This document shows positions 60,340 through 64,000 of a DNA stretch of 64,000 bases, in pieces (position 1 is the first letter of the stretch; each line of letters begins with the position of its first letter). The DNA is taken from the NCBI RefSeq assembly GCF_023278565.1, contig NC_064676.1:5146001-5210000 (forward strand). The letters are read 5' to 3'. The translations under genes were made by a program, and so were the position numbers. Origin of the DNA: Colletotrichum lupini. Its lineage: Eukaryota > Ascomycota > Sordariomycetes > Glomerellales > Glomerellaceae. Below the pieces are notes generated by a model that saw nothing but the letters and a program-made list of their open reading frames with translations, was not told the origin of the DNA and ran no database searches.

Positions 60340-62292
60340 GAGCTCGTTTCAAAAGAATCTGGCGGGTGGTGTGAGGTGACAGTGGTGGCGATGGTGGTGG
60401 CGTGTCTTCGGAATGAGACGCAGAGCTACAGGGCGTTCCAGAGAGTTGTTCGGGCTGGCGACCGCACGAGGTTCAGCAGGGGACGCGGAGATGGACGAGA
60501 TTTGCAGTAGTTGAGTACGGAAGAGAAGGAAATGGGGATGGCGAGGAAAGCTTCCCCCAAGTGAGGTCAGCTCGGGCTGGGGAGGGGCTGCCTGCTTTCG
60601 AGTATACCTTAGGTATGGTAGCTCGAGGTGCTGATCAGCGCTACGTACCGCTTAAAACCCCACTTCAGATAACGGAACCCCGCGATTTGGCCCCGGCGGT
60701 TGTGCAGTTCTGGGGCAATTATGTCGTGAGATGTCACTGGGCATAATTTGCATAGCTCGGTTATGCTATGCTGTGCCGTGGCTGACGTAGGCTTACTGCG
60801 CCATATGGCATGCGCCACATTTCATCAGCCACACCTCTCGATTTCTGGCTGACTAAGTTGCTGAGTGTTGTGAACAGAAGTCGAGGAGGAAGTCAGCGCT
60901 AAAAATACTAACGGGCCGCTCTAATGATTTTCCCATATCAAACTCTCCCTGACGTCGATGTAGCAAGGGTCAACCAGTTTCGAAACGCCCCCTGAACAGG
61001 AATGATACTGGTCCGAACGCCTTCTTCATCCCGTCATTCCGCTGTCGAAGAAGTGAGCCGCCCCCTGGAACCGGTCTGTTCTCTACGCCTCTCCTGTCTC
61101 TCGCAAGGACGAGAAAGTCTGGACCATCCCACGTCCCGGGAGCGCCATTCCCACTGATCAACCTCAAAGCCAAGCTTCACGAATAAGGTACACCGGGGTG
61201 AAGACTTGGCAACATGCAGCGGCCGGGGTAACGTCCGCCGCAGTCCCTCGACTCCCTCTTCGAAACCCCGCCTTCCCCTGCTGACTTTGCTACCGGAACT
61301 TGCTGAAAGCGAGCGGCTTACTGTCTGATCTTCGCTGTCCTAGCCTTGGGCAACAGGGGTTGCGGCTTGCGAGAGAGGAGGATCGATGGGCTTCTGTGAC
61401 AACGGCACTCATTTTGACTAGTGGGGCCACTGCTACGCGGCTTCTTCGTCACAGCCCAGTTTCAGACGTTGCCCCATCGTCCCCTCTGGGGTCCTCTACT
61501 CCCGCGATCAAACCTCACCCCAAAAAGATGCCGATCTATCCACTTACCTGACGTGGGCTTGAAGCAGACACCAGGCGGACAGGCTGGGGAAGATGGAAGA
61601 GATGAGGACAGAGGATGAGGAGAAGTCTCCAGATGATAGGGATGGGCACAGTCAATCAGCTCCATATCCCATGGTTTCCTCAACTCTCTTGTTCCAGGTC
61701 TTGGCACCGTTCCTGTAAGTGCAGATGACACGCCGGGAAGTCCCTTGTTTTCACCCACGTCGAACTTGGCCTCGTCTGGAAGAGCTCGCGGCTGCCTCCT
61801 TCGTGGATGACCAGGGCTATTGAAAGTTGCGAGGGCAGGCGGGTCGCGGCGACCACGGCCAGGGATGGAACCGGGCGTTGGGAAGCCCTGACCGCTTGGT
61901 CTCAACTTCATGGTGCGGGAGCGAACAGGACTGTAAAGTTCCAGTCAGAATTTGGATGGCAGATCTGCGTGTGTGTGGCCGTGTAGCCGTGCGCTATCGG
62001 TGTTCCTCGTCTATAGCGTCCTTGTCTGATGTGTGATGTCGATGGTGATACTTGGCACAGAGAGACCCCCCCTGAGGGGACGGGGGGCGAAAGTAAGGTA
62101 TGTGGGCTTCATCGATAACATACAAATACGTCCGTCTCCTTGCCGTGTTCTGTTTCTTTCGATCTTGTTAGTCAACCAACACTCTCTCTCAACGTACTTG
62201 ACTTTTACAACCTTCTCTTCTTGTACAACTTATCTGCTCGTCGCCGGCCGACCACTCGTTCCAATCAACAACTTTTCCAACCAACCGTCAAA
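60340..62292. other. Intergenic region between divergent genes
   Basis: Two kilobases without a supported gene. Frames such as 61462-61911 (minus) and 61300-61551 (plus) overlap and lack features. The last 150 bp are CT-rich (62150-62230), a frequent feature of fungal promoters just upstream of the start. Confidence 0.5.
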
Positions 62293-62550
62293 ATGAAGTA
62301 CTCCGTTTTCACTCTTTTCGCCGTTGCCGCTGCCTTCGTTGCTGCCGCTCCTACCGAGAGTACGTTGCCATCTCGATTTGGCTATAATGGATGAAGCTTA
62401 GGGAATACTAACATGAGCTCAGTGGTCGAGAAGCGCCAGGCTGCTTCCACTGTTCCCGTCAACGAAGCCGCCATGACGGATGCCAACGGCAACATCGTTC
62501 CTTTCAACACTGCCGGCGTTTACCAGGCCAACAAGGAAGCCGGTCTCTAA
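62293..62550 (+). CDS. Small secreted protein with a KR processing site, two exons
   Basis: Exons 62293-62359 and 62423-62550 encode 64 residues; the intron (GTACGT...CTCAG, branch ACTAAC) is canonical. Residues 1-19 form a signal peptide (MKYSVFTLFAVAAAFVAAA). KR at 26-27, followed by Gln, is a probable Kex2 site that would release a 37-residue peptide with no Cys. The context CAAAATGA and the CT-rich leader suggest strong expression. It could be a secreted peptide or an effector-like protein; I do not recognise the family. Too small to be found by simple ORF length cut-offs. Confidence 0.82.
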
Positions 62551-64000
62551 ACAATCAAGCCAAACCGACTTAAAGAGAAGGATTGGGAAATAGAGCCCGA
62601 CGGACACTATCACGAACTGCAAAACGACAACACAACATTATTAAATACGTCCATAAACTCGTAATCTGGCGGCAATACCGGTATGGAGGGTTACAGGGCG
62701 ATATAGGCATCATGGCAAATCAATCAATGATTTTGGCTTTACTTTGAATTTTGGGACCGGATTCAACGGAATGGGTGACAGACAATATCCCCCCGCCTTC
62801 TGTGGCAGATAATTCTGAAATATAACCTGGCAGTCAGTAGCACGCCGCTATGCGGTTGTCACTGGCTCCCAGTCTTTTCTCACAGGAGTCATTCTTGCAG
62901 TACCCCTCGCGCTCTCTCCTTTCCATGCTTGCGTCAGCGGCATCATCTCTGATGTGTGTCAATCAATGCGCCAGCCGAACTGTCACTCACCATCCATCAT
63001 GTCAAACTGACTCGGCAGGTGATCAGCCTCTCGAACATAACCGGAAGAGGAAGTGTCCCGACGACGGTTGCTATTTTCTGCTTCCTGGGAACTTAGGAAT
63101 ACCCAGGCTCGAGGAAGACCATTACTTGGCTGTAAGCTTAAACGCGCCAAACCCACTCCATGTGGGCGGTGGCAGGGGTACGCCTGAGAGGGGCAGCATG
63201 CGCAGCTCGCTTCAGACGCATAGAGCAGTGGGCACAACGGCCTGTCTCCACGAGTAGTGAGGAACTGGGGGTCCGGTTTTTCGTCTGGTCGCTCAGCCAC
63301 GCTTCATCGTCTTGCGAAGCGGGTTCTCTTCCTGCTTTGATACAGCTGCTCCGCTGAATAGCCTGCTGCGTTGCGGACGGGGCTCGGTAATGCGAGTGCC
63401 TGTTTCTGGATGCTCCATGGATTCTTTGTTTTTCCAGCGAGCCCCATATGTCTGGATTGGAGGCTGAGTGCAATCGCTGTCACGGCAATGCTGACCCGAG
63501 TCTCTGGTCTGTTGGGGCTGTTTGGCAACAACAGACAGGGCCGCTCCACACCGCCTATATGCAATGGTCGAAAGTCGATAAGAAGAGGTCGGGATCATTT
63601 GCGGGCTCAATAGAGTTTGTGTCTGATGTTTCGTTGGTGTTGGGGCGATTGTTTGGGGGCGTGATGCACCGCAGACAAGGACGTTACATTCCGGGCATCT
63701 GGGTCGTTGACAACTTCAGAGTTGCTCAGTTGTCGGCTGATGGAGGACGATCCAACGAAAGTCAATTGTCGATGATACTGCTTCTTGACGAGCTGACGTC
63801 TTTGACATGAACGTGACGGGACGGGCGGAGGACAAGGATTACTGCTATGGCATGGCCAGGCGTCCGATTCGTGCCTTTGGCGAGTGCGTTATCGTCTGAA
63901 ACTGACTGCTTGACTTGGCTGCTCATCAAGTCATGCCAGCCGGTTGCCGTTCTATAACGGTGTGCTTGATGCCCTATGGCGATCTTTCATGCTTCCGCAT
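62551..64000. other. Window end, no supported gene
   Basis: Overlapping frames on both strands (62850-63257 plus, 62983-63300 minus, 63448-63810 plus) lack domains and signal peptides. A gene may begin or continue beyond the window. Confidence 0.45.

Noticed and set aside
1..64000. A giant cargo-carrying transposon (Starship type).
   Set aside because: I see no tyrosine-recombinase captain gene or matching ends; each repeat block is explained by LTR elements and the 17-bp-TSD family.

Overview
The window looks like a chromosome segment of a filamentous ascomycete (Pezizomycotina), probably plant-associated. The evidence is short introns (50-84 bp) with lariat signals such as CTGAC, CTAAC and GCTAAC, two cutinases, a Zn2Cys6 regulator, several secreted proteins, and retrotransposons destroyed by repeat-induced point mutation (RIP). 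In the RIP blocks CpA/TpG is almost absent while CpG survives (7561-7680 has no CA or TG), and there are essentially no open frames for 7-10 kb at a time. I do not name a species.

Layout. 1-178 is the end of a Copia-type LTR that runs off the window. 179-6429 is an intact island with a cutinase (minus strand) and a gene resembling the Rhodococcus Vap family. 6430-13463 is a complete RIP-mutated Copia element (205-bp LTRs, minus orientation). 13464-20016 carries a second cutinase, a class II aldolase/adducin gene, a dead Zn2Cys6 regulator broken by nonsense mutations and a 226-bp solo LTR, and most of a dead DapA-family aldolase gene. A Gypsy element (20017-27355, target duplication AAGGG) splits that DapA-like gene, whose 5' end is at 27356-27440. 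A 2-kb unique islet follows, then a second Gypsy element (29403-39567). An islet around 41-42.9 kb carries a secreted-protein gene. A second Copia copy (42896-52333, target duplication GATTT) follows. From 52356 to the end there is an O-methyltransferase pseudogene, then a normal gene-containing region: a SET-domain protein, a single-pass membrane protein, an AMMECR1-domain protein and a small secreted protein. About 35 of 64 kb is RIP-mutated repeat.

Most notable: (1) four copies of a 0.9-1.2 kb element without visible coding capacity, each flanked by an exact-length 17-bp target duplication beginning TATATA; empty sites for two of them exist in this same window. (2) The flanks of the Copia elements show that 179-6429 was probably inverted by recombination between two oppositely oriented copies. 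(3) Single-copy genes between the repeats carry only RIP-type lesions: nine Gln-to-stop changes in the regulator, a Trp-to-stop in the DapA-like gene, and Gln and Trp stops in the methyltransferase. (4) A bacterial Vap-like protein is encoded by an intron-containing fungal gene.

How the genes relate: the cutinases, the secreted proteins and perhaps the Vap-like protein would fit interaction with plants or other organisms. The class II aldolase, DapA-like gene and regulator may be the remains of a small sugar-acid or hydroxy-acid catabolic cluster of which only the class II aldolase is still intact. These functional links are inference.
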